Notes: generated from the sequence alone by a model not told the origin. A stretch of 64,000 nt of DNA from Muscardinus avellanarius (GCA_963383645.1 OY726561.1:27074826-27138825); one strand, 5' to 3'; counted from the stretch's first letter, positions 49,320 to 61,627 are shown. Translations and numbers: made by a program.

Positions 49320-49490
49320 CCCCCCACTTTGGTATTGGAGATTGAATCCTATGGCATTCTACCTCTGAGCTGGACCACCAGACCTTTTTGTTATTTACTT
49401 TGAATCAGTATCTTTCCTAGTAGCTAATGTTTCTCTTAGTTACTAAGGCTGGCCTCAAACGTATATACATCCTGTCTCAGCTTTCCATAT
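49320..49490 (-). mobile_element. B1-dID SINE, antisense, old
   Basis: The + strand reads 'ggtattggagattgaatcct', 'ttctacctctgagctggacc', 'taaggctggcctcaaacgta'. Confidence 0.82.
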
Positions 49491-49611
49491 TGTTCAATAC
49501 AAGGAAATCCAAAGATTTCCAGTCCATTCTTGATTCAGTTGAGTTCTTGAGGACTCAGAAAAGATAAATGAGCTATTAAAATAGACCTATTGCTAGGATA
49601 AACTGCAACAT

Positions 49612-49822
49612 TTTTTTAAAATTTTGGTACTGGGGATTGAACCCAGAGGTATTCTACCTTTAAGCTACAAACCCAGCACTATATTTTTATTTTGAAACAG
49701 GATCTGAACAAGTTGCTGTAGGCATCACTAAGTTACTAAGGCTGGTCTCAAACCTGTGATCCTCCTGTTTTAACTTCCCACATACTAGTATTATAGGCCT
49801 ATGCCATCATGCCTGGATATAA
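49612..49822 (-). mobile_element. B1-dID SINE, antisense
   Basis: The + strand reads 'ttggtactggggattgaacc', 'gaaacaggatctgaacaagt', 'aaacctgtgatcctcctgtt'. Confidence 0.9.
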
Positions 49823-49861
49823 TCATTCTTAATTAAGAATATGAGGAAGTTAGTTCCCCCA

Positions 49862-50250
49862 TGGTTATGGTTTGGATATAGAATGTTTCCTGGAAACACT
49901 AATGTATTGCCAATGCAAGAAAAAACCCAAAATATTCAGAGGTGAAATCACTTAATCATGAGAGTTCTAATCTCATCAGTGGATAAATCCATTGATGGAT
50001 TAATAGATGTAGCGTGTGATAGTGTAGGCAGGTAGCATGTGGCTGGAGGAGGTAGGTCAAAGAGGGTGTGGTCTTGGGAATTATCTATGTCCCGAGCCCC
50101 CTCTCCTTACTTGCTCTCTGACCTCCACAGACATGACCCAGCCTAACATGGATTGAAACTCTCAGAACTGTGAGGAAAGAAATTTTCTTGCCTGTAACTT
50201 GTGGCCATCAAATATTTTGGGTCACAGCAATGAAAATGCCTGCCAAAACA
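49862..50250 (+). mobile_element. MaLR LTR (MST/ORR1-like), sense
   Basis: It opens 'tggttatggtttggatatag'. It then has 'atcatgagagttctaatctc', 'atcagtggataaatccattg', 'ctctgacctccacagacatg', and closes 'ttttgggtcacagcaatg ... ccaaaaca'. Confidence 0.82.
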
Positions 50251-50884
50251 CCACGGGACAGTCAGTAACAGCTGGAGATAACTTTGGTTGTCATAGCTGA
50301 GAGTGTGTACTAGCATTTTGTGGTTAGAAGCCAGAGATGCCCCTCAACACCCCACAACACACAGGTAACGCCACAACAAAGTATTATCTGGCCCAAAATA
50401 ATAGCAATACTGAGGTTGAAGAAAATCATTTTTAGGATTCTGAAATTCTCTTAAAGTTGATCTCTTTTAGTTGTTAAAATAAGAAATTAAAATTTCTTGC
50501 ACACGAAGATCCTTTGTTCTGGAGAGGACCTGGACAAAACTTCTAGAATTGTTGCATAACCAAACAAACAAACAAAGACAAACATTTTCCCTGAAAAGCG
50601 CTCATAATAATATTATTGTTAAACTTGGTTTCAGTTGTAGTTAAGAGTAAGAAAGATACAGATAACAATCTTGTCTATTTTGACTTCTATTTTATGGTTA
50701 TTTTAGTAGGGATATCAGAGAAAGGACAAAAAAATGGGAAAAGAAGAAGCCTATAACAAGAAAATTTTGTAATTTCTATAATGCTGGGAAGCAAACTACT
50801 AAGCCATGTAGTAATATTATCTTTGAAAATGCAAATATTAAAATTTTAAATGTCATTATATTGTTCTAAGAAATGTTTAACTTC
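50251..50884. other. Nothing recognised
   Basis: No supportable feature. Confidence 0.4.
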
Positions 50885-51036
50885 TTTTTTTTTTTGTGGT
50901 ACTGGGGTTCCTGGAAGCCCTTCTACCTCCGGGCTACACTCCCAGACCTATTTTTACATTTTTATTTGGAAACGGGTCTCCTAAGCCAGCACCACGCAGC
51001 TGGCTTCGAACCTGCACGATCCTCCCGGCTTAACTT
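50885..51036 (-). mobile_element. B1-dID SINE, young, antisense, 5'-truncated
   Basis: Reverse young-subfamily ID half and linker (cctggaagcccttctacctc, ggaaacgggtctcctaagcc, cttcgaacctgcacgatcct). The outer B1 half is missing. Confidence 0.9.
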
Positions 51037-51433
51037 CTAAATAAACAAAAAGCATACATTCTTTAAATGCCTTCCTTCTTTAAATTTAGAATTCCGTCAA
51101 TAGTCATCATCCTCTTAATTTCAGTAGTCTATTCTTGAATAGTGATATACAAAACCACTAACTGGAAATGTAATTACCACGATTTTACCTGGGAAAAATT
51201 CTAATGCAGTGTATTGCAACCATAATTACAAAGCCAATCTCCTAAAACATAACTAGAATTCAACAAACCTTTAAATAAGTGACAAAGTGTCATATTAGGA
51301 GGTAAAAGGCTTAAAACATTACCTCCTAATAATCAACATATTAATATACCTAACAGTCAATTGTTTGATATACAGCAAAATACTGAACAATTTGTTTCTG
51401 AAGACTTAAAACCTTTTGAAAACATCAATATGA
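51037..51433. other. Nothing recognised
   Basis: AT-rich gap. Confidence 0.4.
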
Positions 51434-51652
51434 ACCGGGCATGGTGGTGCATGCTTGTAATCCCCGTGCTTGGGAGGCTGAGACAGAAGGATAGTGCAGG
51501 TTCAAAATCAGCCTCACCTACTTAGTGAGGCTCTTACCAACTTAGTGAGACCCTGTTTCCAAATAAAATATAAAATAGGTCCGGGAGGATAACCCAGAGG
51601 TAGAAAGCCCCTGGGTTCCACCCCCAGCACCACCAAAAAAAAAAAAAAAAAA
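51434..51652 (+). mobile_element. B1-dID SINE
   Basis: Left half 'gaaccgggcatggtggtgca', doubled linker, ID half 'ggtccgggaggataacccag ... cccccagcaccacc', long A-tail. Confidence 0.92.
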
Positions 51653-51699
<47 letters not shown>

Positions 51700-51702
51700 C
51701 AA
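51653..51702. repeat. (GAAA)n tetranucleotide repeat
   Basis: About 11 units grown from the SINE A-tail. Confidence 0.95.
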
Positions 51703-51954
51703 GCAAGCTTCAAAATGTGGGTCTGATGTTGTTACTGGAATAATTTAAGAACTTTCCTATGCATTGTTGCATTGAATTTATTTAATTGATTTTTTATTTT
51801 ACTGATAATTAATGGTGTTGCATATTTTATTGTGGGTTTTGTGAATCAGCTGTTATTAAATATCTCTTCAAGTATATTGGCCATATTTTAACTGCATTTT
51901 TATTTATCTATACATACATTACACACACACGAATATACACACCCACATATACAC
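51703..51954. other. Nothing recognised
   Basis: AT-rich gap. Confidence 0.4.
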
Positions 51955-52160
51955 ACAGAGTACCAAGGACTGAACTCAGGCATTCTATCCCCAAGCTACA
52001 TCTCCAGCCCTATTTTTAACTCTTTATTTTGTAACAGGGTCTCACTAAGTTCTAAAGGGCCTTACTATGTAGCTGAGGCTGGCTGTTAACCTGAGATCTT
52101 CCTGTCTCAGCCTCCCAAGTACTGGGATTACAAGCATGCGCCACCATGTCCAGCTTTGCC
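51955..52160 (-). mobile_element. B1-dID SINE, antisense
   Basis: The + strand reads 'gagtaccaaggactgaactc', 'gtaacagggtctcactaagt', 'ctgggattacaagcatgcgc'. Confidence 0.9.
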
Positions 52161-52271
52161 TATATTTTTTATTAATGAAATAAGAGTTGTTTATAGATTA
52201 TGGTTACAGGTCTCTATCAAATATGTGTATTGTGAATATTTTCTCCCAATTTTGGTATTTTTTAAATTTAT

Positions 52272-52362
52272 TTATTGTTCTTGTGGTGCTGGGGATTGAA
52301 CCCAGGGCCTTCCACATGTTAAACAAGTGGTCTACCACTGAGCCATACTCCCTGCCTGCTTT
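52272..52362 (-). mobile_element. ID-like SINE monomer, antisense
   Basis: The + strand reads 'tggtgctggggattgaaccc', 'agggccttccacatgttaaa' and 'gtctaccactgagccatact'. No B1 half is attached. Confidence 0.82.
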
Positions 52363-52539
52363 TGTATTTTATGAACTGTGTCAAAGGAGCAGGAGAATTT
52401 TGATGGATTTAGTTGTTTCACGGGTGATGACTTCAGTGTTCTTGGTTACAAAGATATATTATCATATTTCCCTCAGAAGCTTTACATACACTAAAATGAC
52501 TAAAAATAAAGGTTGACAACACCTAATACAAGAAAAAAT

Positions 52540-52882
52540 GTGTAATAAAAAGATACCTTACAAATTGCTATGGTGCAAAATGGCACAAGTACTTTTAAAA
52601 ATTGCTTGATGTGCTTTTATATTGTAATGTTAAACATGCACCTGTTCTACGAACCAATGATTCCACTATAGGTATTTACCCAAGAGAAGTGACAAAAATT
52701 ATTCTAAAATGTTGCTGTCAGGCATATTCATAGTATCTTAAAAACAGAAATAACACAAAAACAGGTAGCAGACAAGCAAATTGTACTGTATTTATACAAT
52801 GATGGATGAATTATCAATGCATACAATAGCACAGATGAATCCTAAAAATGTTAGACTAAGCAAAGGAACACAGACATACAGT
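52540..52882 (+). mobile_element. Ancient L1 (L1M-type) ORF2 tail, sense, first part
   Basis: Old L1 text (tgttctacgaaccaatgatt, ccactataggtatttaccca, acagatgaatcctaaaaatg). A MaLR LTR interrupts it, then it resumes at 53241. Confidence 0.75.
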
Positions 52883-53240
52883 GTACTGTTATACTTTGTC
52901 ACTGTCATATGAAAATATATTAGGTAATCAACTCACAAAGAAGAAAGTTTTATTTCGGCTTCCATTTGTAGAGTTTTGTTCCTCAGTCAGTTGGATACAT
53001 TGGGGCTTTGGCAAGAAGAACACATGTTGGGAACATAGAATGGAGGAAGATCCTCACCTCATTGTACCTGGGAAATGAAAAAGAGAGACGAGGGAGCTGG
53101 GGTTCCCATATCCCCTTCAAGGTCACACCCAGGTACTGGTGCAACATCTTTAAGGTTTCACCACCTCTCAACAGCACCACAGGCCAGGGACCAATCCTTG
53201 AACACATGAGTCTTTGGGAGATACATGTCCAAACCATCAC
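52883..53240 (-). mobile_element. MaLR LTR, antisense, inserted in L1
   Basis: Reverse MaLR text (tgttatactttgtcactgtc, gttttatttcggcttccatt, caacatctttaaggtttcac, cttgaacacatgagtctttg, tccaaaccatcaca). TG...CA ends and short GTAC-containing flanks on both sides. Confidence 0.75.
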
Positions 53241-53525
53241 AAGTACAAACTTTGTGATTCCATTTACATGAAATTTAAAACAGGTAGAACTATTGATAAT
53301 AACAGAATTTAGAAAAGTGGTCCTAGGGTGGGACCTAGTTAGGAAAACAAGGAATTTACTAAAAGTGATAAAATGCTTTGTATTTTTGACAGTAGTGAGA
53401 TTTACATTGTTATTGACAATTGCATTGTATTTGTTATGTCAATGGTATATTTATTTTTTATTGAATAATATGCTTATAATCTGTGCATTTTATCACATGT
53501 AAATTATACCTCAAAATATATTATT
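53241..53525 (+). mobile_element. Ancient L1 3' end, sense, second part
   Basis: It continues with 'ctttgtgattccatttacat' and 'ggtcctagggtgggacc', ending 'cacatgtaaattatacctca'. Confidence 0.7.
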
Positions 53526-53549
53526 TTGAGTTTTTTAAATGTACCTCAG

Positions 53550-53980
53550 GCCAGGTGTGGTGGCACCCCTATAATCCCAGTACTTAGAAACCTGAAACAG
53601 GCCAGGCATGGTGGCGCACGCTTGTAATCCCCGCACTTGGGAGGGGGAGACAGGAGGATCACTCAGGTTCAAAGCCAGCCATGCTGGCTTAAGGGACCCT
53701 GTTTCCACATTAAAAAAAAAAAAAGTATAAAATAGGTCTGGGAGTGTAGCCCACGGGAGTGTAGCCCGGAGGTAGAAGGGCTTCTAGGAGCCCCAGTACC
53801 ACCAAAAAAAAAAAAAAAAAAAAACCTGAAACAGGAAGACTGCAAGTCTGAGGCCAGTTTCAACAATTTAGCAGAAATCTGTCTTAAAATTAAGACAAAA
53901 ATAGGCGTGGGGATGTAGGATGTACCTCAGCAGTGGAATGCCCCCTGGGTTTAATCTCCAGTACCATTCAAAAAATGTGT
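53550..53980 (+). mobile_element. Older B1-dID SINE split by a young SINE
   Basis: The outer copy starts at 53550 (ggccaggtgtggtggcaccc) and resumes at 53836 (aagactgcaagtctgaggcc ... gggtttaatctccagtacc). The parts join exactly when the inner element is removed. Confidence 0.92.
53602..53821 (+). mobile_element. Young B1-dID SINE nested in the older one
   Basis: A complete young-subfamily SINE with a long A-tail. It is flanked by the 14-bp duplication aaacctgaaacagg at 53588-53601 and 53822-53835. Its right half carries a short tandem duplication (gggagtgtagccc twice). Confidence 0.96.
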
Positions 53981-54029
53981 TAGTTGAAAAATATAAACAC
54001 TTTATAAAGTTCAAGTATTAAAGTTATAA

Positions 54030-54205
54030 GGTGAGCACAGTGTGGTGTCCACACTTGTAATCTCAGTACTTGGGAAGCTGAGACAGGAAGGTCACAGGTT
54101 TGGGCCAATCTCAGAAACTTAGTGAGGCCCTGTTCCAAAATAAAATAATAAAATAGGGCTGGGAATATAGTTCAAAGGTTCCATCCCCAGTACCTCCCCT
54201 TCCAC
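54030..54205 (+). mobile_element. B1-dID SINE, older copy
   Basis: Left half 'gagcacagtgtggtgtccac', linker 'gaggccctgttccaaaat', ID half 'gggctgggaatatag ... ccatccccagtacct'. Confidence 0.87.
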
Positions 54206-55489
54206 ACATAGTAATAAGGCATTAACATAGCAAAAGTTAAATTGGGAGAAGTTCTGCTGGGATATGCCTGCATTTCCTAGTACCTAGTCAGATCTTCTGA
54301 ATCCTTTACATGTAAATTCAGAGTCAAGATTATTCATGGGACATTGTTTCTGGATCACAATGTAGTAACTCTGGGAATTCCCAACAGTGAGGCTGTGCTC
54401 TCCACTACCAGGAATTAATTAATTCTTTCTCTCCCTATGGTCATAAATACAAAATACGGTCTAACCGATTTTACTTAAGATAACAAGATTGGGAAATATT
54501 TTCATTACCTATAAAGTTCAATGTCACCTCCTCCATTTTCTCCAGGTTGAAAGAAAATGTGTTATTTGATCAGTAACATGATCTTCTAAGTCTCAAACCT
54601 ACGGCTAAGTGTGTAAAAGAGACCAAATAACTATTCGTAAAGTATTAACAGCACCTCTTGTCCTTTATGAACAAGCTTGACCTTGAGTTAACTTTAGAGT
54701 ACTGTTTCCCTGGAAACCTGAAAATAATAGGAAGGTAGTGGTGCTACTGGGCAATATTGCTTATGACAATAAAAATGACAAAATGCATCTGGCAGGAGAG
54801 ATTGTATATATGAACTATAAATACCTGGTGGGAAATCATAGCTTTGGGCTCTCTGAGTGTGATGACTCTCACAGCAAGGCAAGCTCCTTGAAGGGACTGT
54901 GGGATTGACACCTCAAGTGTTGTTCTAAGAGACAAAATTCCCATTGAGATGTGAGACCAAGAAGAACCATGGTTAAGTGTCCCATCTCCTTGCACCAGAA
55001 CCTTAGCAGCCAGAGATTAGCCTTTTGGTATGAGAACTGAAGCAAAAAGTCTTACTGAGGCAGGATGCCCATGCTGCCTTTCTGGCAAGCTATATTCTTG
55101 CCCTATACCCTGCTAATTGAATCTGATGCCAAATGTGCCCTGCAGAAGTCTTGTGAGTCACAATCTTTAAAGACCCTGGTGAGCGTTGCAATAACTCAGT
55201 ACACAGCGTGGAACCCTAATACAGAATGGTAGTGAATGAGTACCTCTCACGGTTGATAGGGCATTTGCTACTCTTGGTGTTGTGTTTATCTCTGACACCA
55301 TGGATAAGTCATTCGTCAGTGCCGCAATGTAAAGCAGAGATCTTCTCCTGTAGAATAGCAGGAATGCCATGAACATAAGGAACACTTGAAGTATTTGTGA
55401 TCTTCTTAGAAGAAAGGCACTACAAAAGCCAAAATGTGTTTGGGTACAGGCTAGCTTTGTTTCCCTAGACATCTTTTATCATATTTTTT
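54206..55489. other. 1.3 kb with no recognised gene or repeat
   Basis: It includes an antisense open stretch of 101 codons at 55167-55472 with a hydrophobic middle. I know no family for it. An old repeat is possible. Confidence 0.35.
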
Positions 55490-55706
55490 GTATATGTGGT
55501 ACCAGGGGTTGATCCCAGAGGAATTCTACCTCTGAGCTACAACTTCAGCTCCCCTCTTTTTTCCTCTTTTCTTATTTTTGTTGGAACAGGGTTTCATTAG
55601 GTTGCTGAGTGTCTTCTATTACTGATGCTAGTCTTGAACCTGGGATCCTCCTGTCTCAGCCTCACAAGTACTGAGATTACAGGCGTAGGGCACCATGCAC
55701 AGCTCT
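55490..55706 (-). mobile_element. B1-dID SINE, antisense
   Basis: The + strand reads 'gtggtaccaggggttgatcc', 'ggaacagggtttcattaggt', 'actgagattacaggcgtagg'. Confidence 0.9.
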
Positions 55707-55758
55707 AACAACTTTATAATCTTCTAGTTTTATTTTCATCTCAGAAAATTACATAAGT

Positions 55759-55939
55759 AGGCCGGGTGTGGTGGCGCACGCTTGTTAATCCCCGCACTTG
55801 GGAGGCGGAGACAGGAGGATCGCGCAGGTTCGAAGCCAGCTGTGCTGGTTTCAGAGACCCTGTTTCAAAAAATATAAAAAATAGGTCTGGGAGTGTAGCC
55901 CAGAGGTAGAAGGGCTTCCAGGAACCCCAGTACCACCAA

Positions 55940-55985
<46 letters not shown>

Positions 55986-55992
55986 TAAAAAA
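55759..55992 (+). mobile_element. B1-dID SINE, young copy with (AAT)n tail
   Basis: Young consensus, CpGs intact. Flanked by the 16-bp duplication agaaaattacataagt at 55743-55758 and 55993-56008. The tail has expanded to about 15 AAT units (55940-55982). Confidence 0.96.
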
Positions 55993-56008
55993 AGAAAATT
56001 ACATAAGT

Positions 56009-57964
56009 GTTTGCTCTTTCTAGAATATTTACATGCATTAAAGGTGAAAATCATAATTTCTCTTCTATATCTGGTTTACTGTACCTAGCCATCATACATC
56101 ACAAATCAAAAACATATGAAGGAAACAAACTTCATGAGAGAACTTGGTGATCAGAGTAGACAAGAGTAAAGAATAGAAATACCAAAAAATAGAGATAATT
56201 AGATCTAAAGATACTTCATACGGATTTTAAATAAATAAAGCAAACTAAGAATAGCTTCTGCACAGTCTCATGTGCATATAAACTAATATATCTGATTTAT
56301 CAATTATATATAAACTAATATATCTGGTAAGTCTGTCAGAAATCAGCATACTACCCTATGTCACTATTTTATTGAGTTTTGTAGATAAGCTCTTCATAAG
56401 CATACTATTAAGATGTACCAGGGAATATGACATTAAATGACATACTTTTAAGAGATGAAGACTTGTTCTATGCCTGCATGCATTTGTCAATTGAACTTCA
56501 AAAAGAGATATAGATACTTCAATTTCCCTTGTAGGTCTAGGTGTAAAGCCTACATACTCATATGGGAGATAACACACCATTTGCAGAAACTGAGCAGCTT
56601 TTTAAAGAAGATATTCAATATATCAGACCAGATATGTACTTTGGGATAATAAAGCTGCAGGGATTTTTTAAGGCAAAAAATTATGTAGTTTTCTAGATGA
56701 TGAAACTGAAATATTTAACAATCTGCATTTGTAATTTATTTTTTAGGAATACATGCAAAATTTACCAAGAGCCTGCAGTACCATATTTAAGTGACCACAA
56801 ATTAACACATATATTCTAACCAAGGTCAGTTCCATTTTCCTGGTTAAGAATGGCCTATCAGTAGACACAGAATGAAAAGATACAAACCATCTTTATATGT
56901 AACCTTTATATGTAATCTTTAGATTTAAACCATCTGCTTGCTTAACCCTATAATCTCCACTTGAGTATATATTTTAATCTATAGGAACTAAATATGTTCA
57001 CAGTTACCTACACTGATGCCACTTCTTCTGTGGCAGCAGAAAAAGCTACCCCAAAGTATTGAATGAGAGTGGAATTCAAGTGAATCCATTACAGAGATGA
57101 TAGGAAAAGCTACCTCTAAGTATCATGATATGCCTAGAACACACTGGGAAAATCTGCTTGTTATACTAACAGAATTTGGATACTCCTAAGTACTGTTCTA
57201 TGATAATAGTGTGCCAGAAAAATAACTCTATATATCTTTGTTTTTCTGTTCTTTCAGGACATGCATTAACTGTATCTTATAGTCTTTCGAGCTCTAGGTT
57301 TTACAAAAAAGCTTGTATAGAGTAAAGTCATTCAATAAATGAATGGCTGGGTAAATGGTTGAATGAGTAGTATGGCAGCAAATTAGCCTCAGCAGTTACT
57401 AAATATACCACTCCAGTTAGTATGTTTTCAGCTATAATCAACAAATAACAGAATAGCATACCAAAAATTTACTGATGTAGACATTTATTATATCAACTAA
57501 AAGGAACTGATTCCAAGTTTGATAAAATGATTCAATTATGTCACACAGATTCAAGTTTTTCCTATCATTTTCCACTCTTCCAACCTCAATATATTAGCAA
57601 TGGCTGCCTTTACAATCACAAGATAGCTTCAGATGCTACAATATCACATCATTACAAGATTTTAAAATACTCAAAGCAGAGAGAAAGAAAGTGAGCAGAA
57701 ATGTTTTTTTTTCCTTTTCAGAAGTTCCTCAGACTTTTGCTTATTTCTCAGTGACCAAGACTGTTTTATCCATTGTTAAACTGAAAATAAACTAGGAGCT
57801 TAATAAGACTGAAAAATTGTGTTGCTAAAGAGTCTTAAGCCTAAGAACCAAATGGCCATGTGATTCTACAGACTTGCAAACTGAGGTGCAAAATATACAT
57901 AGCCCCCAAGGAGGACAAATTCCCAAAACCCTTTTAGATGTGGTCTAGAATAATAGACAAAGAA
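56009..57964. other. 2 kb with no recognised gene or repeat
   Basis: AT-rich. It has a short tandem duplication of tataaactaatatatctg at 56277 and 56309, and a MIR/L2-like 'attcaataaatgaatggctg' at 57331. No exon seen. Confidence 0.4.
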
Positions 57965-58345
57965 GATACTTATTGAGAGTGGAAATAGGATCCCCTCAAG
58001 ACATGCCCTCCACTTTCAGGAGGGATGTCTTTGAGACTATTTCTAGGATGTTTCCCATAAGCATTTTGAACACAAGACTGCTATGTTTCTCATTCTTGCC
58101 TTTTCTGTATGGGAGTTTTAGTTATGGTTCTTTTGTTCGTGAGCCACCATTTATTCCAATTGGTGGAAAGGAGCGACTTAAAGAGAGTATCTTGCTTTTA
58201 TTTGAGAGGTCACTAGATAACTGGGAGCTACATCTAGACCTGAGTGAGAACACTGGACATGACCCAGGGACCATGGACTTTGAGCTGGATTCAGCAACTG
58301 GGTGGATCTTTGAGTTGTCTTGGAGAAGAGGTGAATATGTCATCT
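57965..58345 (+). other. Open stretch of 124 codons, probably old LTR-element internal sequence
   Basis: 57973-58347 is open from an ATG with no stop. The predicted protein has no motif that I recognise. Phrases near the end (gagcgacttaaagagagta, catggactttgagctggat) resemble MaLR internal sequence, and an LTR-like remnant follows at 58.46 kb. I do not call it a gene. Confidence 0.35.
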
Positions 58346-58459
58346 GAGCCTTGCTTGGAGAGAGAATTAGTATGAGAAGAAAGATATGCATAAGAACTTG
58401 GTAGCCAGAAATATAGACAGTGGAAAAGATAAATAACCATCCTATAAAATTCATCCACT

Positions 58460-59140
58460 CTATTACTGAATACACAATTAGGCTCCATTTCTTATTCTCC
58501 CACGTAGACTGATGTAATCATGTGATTATATACTTAGCAAAGAAATGTGAGTAGGTGTGGCATGTGTCCAACTCTTCAGGGCTGGAGATTTAGAGTGGCA
58601 TGCCTCCTCCATGCTCTTCCCTTCCCATGGGCTGAAATCTGAATGACCAAGACTTGACCTTTCACCCAATGATAAGGTCTTAGGGGATGGAAGAGTCACA
58701 AACTGGTAGAAACCTGAGCCCTTGAATCACCATGTGGAGAAAAGCTGCTACTCACCTGTCCACCCTTGGCTATTACACGAGGGAGAAGTCTTCATCAATC
58801 ACTGATTTTCTTTTCTTTTTCTTTTTCTTTTTCTTTTTTTCTTTTTTTTTTTTGTGTGTGTGTGTGTGGTTCTGAGGGCATAATTCAGGGGCTTTCTACC
58901 TCCGGGATATACTCGTAGACCTATTTTATATTTTATTTGAAAACAGGGTCTCACTAAGTTGCTGAGAGCCTCACTAAGTAACTGAGGCCGGCCTCGAACC
59001 TGTGCGATCCTCCTCTCTCATCCTCCCAAGCACTGGGATTACAAGTGTGTGCCACCACGCCCAGCTCAATCACTGATTTTCTAAGTCTGTGTTTAAAACA
59101 ACTGGTTTTACTCTAAAACAGAAATTTATCTAATGCAGAA
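58460..59140 (+). mobile_element. Old mammalian LTR-like repeat split by a SINE
   Basis: The left part (tcctccatgctcttcccttc, gaatcaccatgtggag, ttggctattacacgag) runs to 58811. The right part resumes at 59083 (aagtctgtgtttaaaaca). Exact family not assigned. Confidence 0.4.
58812..59065 (-). mobile_element. B1-dID SINE, antisense, with T/CT-rich start
   Basis: The + strand reads a CTTTT-rich run and (TG)n, then 'gtggttctgagggcataatt', 'gaaaacagggtctcactaag', 'cggcctcgaacctgtgcgat'. Flanked by the 17-bp duplication tcaatcactgattttct at 58795 and 59066. Confidence 0.95.
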
Positions 59141-59509
59141 ATCTCTTCTATATGTTGTAAGGTGACAAAAAGATAATACACTTTAGAAAGCTTTCTTTCT
59201 AAAGAGCTATTAAAACCTACATTTTCCAGGGCTTTAAAAATAGCACAGTAGAACTCCCTTTTACATTTACATTTATTTTTAAATTCATATATAGAAATTT
59301 AAGAATTGTATGTATTTACTGAGTGCCATGTGATGTTTTAGTACATGAAAACACTGTGTAATGTTTAAGTTGTGTTAAACATACTTGTCCGCTCAAACAT
59401 CTACTATTCTTTATGATAGAAACTTTCAAAATTCTTTTTTCTGCCTTTTAAAAATATACAATAGAGAATCATTATCATAGTCACTCTGTGCAATAGTACA
59501 TTGAAATTT
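59141..59509. other. Nothing recognised
   Basis: AT-rich gap. Confidence 0.4.
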
Positions 59510-59640
59510 CTTTTTTATACTTGTATTGGTACATTATAGTCTCACATCATAATGTAGTTCATATAGATAGTGATATACATGCACATAGCACTTGGCGGTA
59601 TACCAGAATTTCTCAATCCTGTCTAACTATAACTTAGTAC
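59510..59640 (-). mobile_element. L1 3'UTR fragment, antisense
   Basis: It matches the start of the 1.26 kb element (tattggtacattatagtctc, acatcataatgtagttcata). Confidence 0.75.
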
Positions 59641-61377
59641 TCATTGGCCACCTTTCCTCATATATGATAAGGAATTATTACTATGATTTAATGTGTATGA
59701 TTTAACAAAACACCAAAAAAGGCAGGATATATACATGGTTTTTTATCAACACAGTACTTGGACATTTTTATAGTGCTATAACAATTGAAATGCAAATACA
59801 TTACAATGCCATTAAAAATCCATTCAAATGCAATTACTTAATGACTACTTCATATACAGGGTGGTAAATTTCTCTAGAAGAGAGATTCCATTTTGCTTTC
59901 TACTGTATAAATAATATCTGGCACAGTATCTCACATCTAATATATTTAATAAATATTTATTGAGTTGTGATTGGATTAAAATATATGAATTGAGCTGATT
60001 TTTGTAAAAAAAATATATTTAGTAGAAATTCAAAATAACAAGGTGCATTCTTTTTCACTTGTCCACGAATGCTATCTTCTTTTATCAACAAACCTTTTCT
60101 AACTACAATAAAATCTTAAGTTTTATGACTAACTCAATGGGCACACCAAAAGAAAACTCTGAAATAACATCTGAATTTCAATATCTAGCTTGAACATTCC
60201 ACATATAGATATATGAGGTACGTGCAACGAAATATAGCATAAACCTCAGATAAAACACTCTAAAATGGATCCTCTTTTACTTTAGACATATTGACCCTAA
60301 ACTTTCCTTTTATCACCTTGAATTTAACAGTGAGAATTGTGCACATTACTGAAGACAGAGATTGAATCCCCAGTGGTGGGGAGGAATCAATAGCATAGTA
60401 GTTAACTTCCCATCTTCTCCCAGAAATGCCAACACAGAATTTATCCACAGTCTGGAAATAGGTTTGCTTTGTTCTGCTTACACAACAGGACACTGGAGCA
60501 GGAGACAACTCACCCATAATGTCAGCATTACTAAAACTACAGACCAAAAAAAAAAAAATCTCTTTAATGCAGATATTTGTATCCCAAACTTTCCAGGGAT
60601 ACTTGTCTAAACTTTTGAAAAATCATAATTTAAAGCGTGATGTTTTCTTTAGCATTAAGGATTGCAATAGAGCAGTACTTGACTCCCTCAGTAGAATCCT
60701 GAAAGGATTAGACTTTTAGAAAATGGATCAACAAAACTGAAATAAGCCTGCCACACTGATCGAGCTCAGTGGAAATCTGAAAGAAATTCTAAAACAAATA
60801 GCTACTGCATTCTTGCTAATTAAAAGTGAGAAACAGTTTAAGTATTCTACCTCAAAAATGTATTCTTTAAGCTGGTGTGGAATCAAAAATTGAAAGTTAA
60901 GTCTTTAATCTTTATTAACCAATTAAAAATTTTAGCATGTGATTCATTCCCTCACACTATCTTTTGAAAACTTTTTGCTGAGATCCACAGCAGAGATTGC
61001 TTACTGTCTCTTTCAATACTCATTTTCTCCCTATTTTAGAAGCTCTGATTTTAGCAGGACATATTCACACATAGAATGAGGATATGATCATCAAGTCTTC
61101 CTTTCAGCTAAGACCTTAGGGTAATCAGGTAAGTTATCTGACAGCTTCTGAGTCATATTCTTAAAAGGCAGTTACTTTCACAGCTTCTTCCCATAACTAT
61201 TTAGTTCCAAAAAGAGGACTCACCTCTTGCACACAAAAATGAGACCCATCCTAGGGATGGCAGGACAGAAATATAGGAGCAACAAATACACCTGAAAACT
61301 TTGCGGACCAGAGACATCATACCTGCCTAGACTATCCACACATAGACTTAATGCAAGAGAGAAAGTAAAGTCCTGGT
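59641..61377. other. 1.7 kb with no firmly recognised feature
   Basis: An L2-tail-like phrase (tctggcacagtatctcac ... aataaatatttattgagt) is at 59919-59965. Open frames at 60260-60719 cover both strands and match nothing I know. Confidence 0.35.
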
Positions 61378-61570
61378 CAGATGCTGTAGCATATGCCTGG
61401 AATCCCAGTTCCAAAGGAGGAGGAGACAGGTGGATTGCAAATTCAAGGTCATCCTGTACAACTAATCAAGACTCTGTCTTAAAATACAATTAAAAAAATT
61501 TAAAAAGTTAAGGATGTAGCTTGGAATTAGAACATCCCTGGGTTGGATTCCAAATATACAAAAATAAAAT
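61378..61570 (+). mobile_element. B1-dID SINE, old and decayed
   Basis: Left half 'agatgctgtagcatatgcct', 'gaggagacaggtggattgca', linker 'aagactctgtcttaaaat', ID half 'ggatgtagcttggaattaga'. Confidence 0.8.
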
Positions 61571-61627
61571 CCTATCTTTTCAAGTAACTGGGGGTTTCAT
61601 ATTACTTGCTGTAAAACCTAATTCTAA

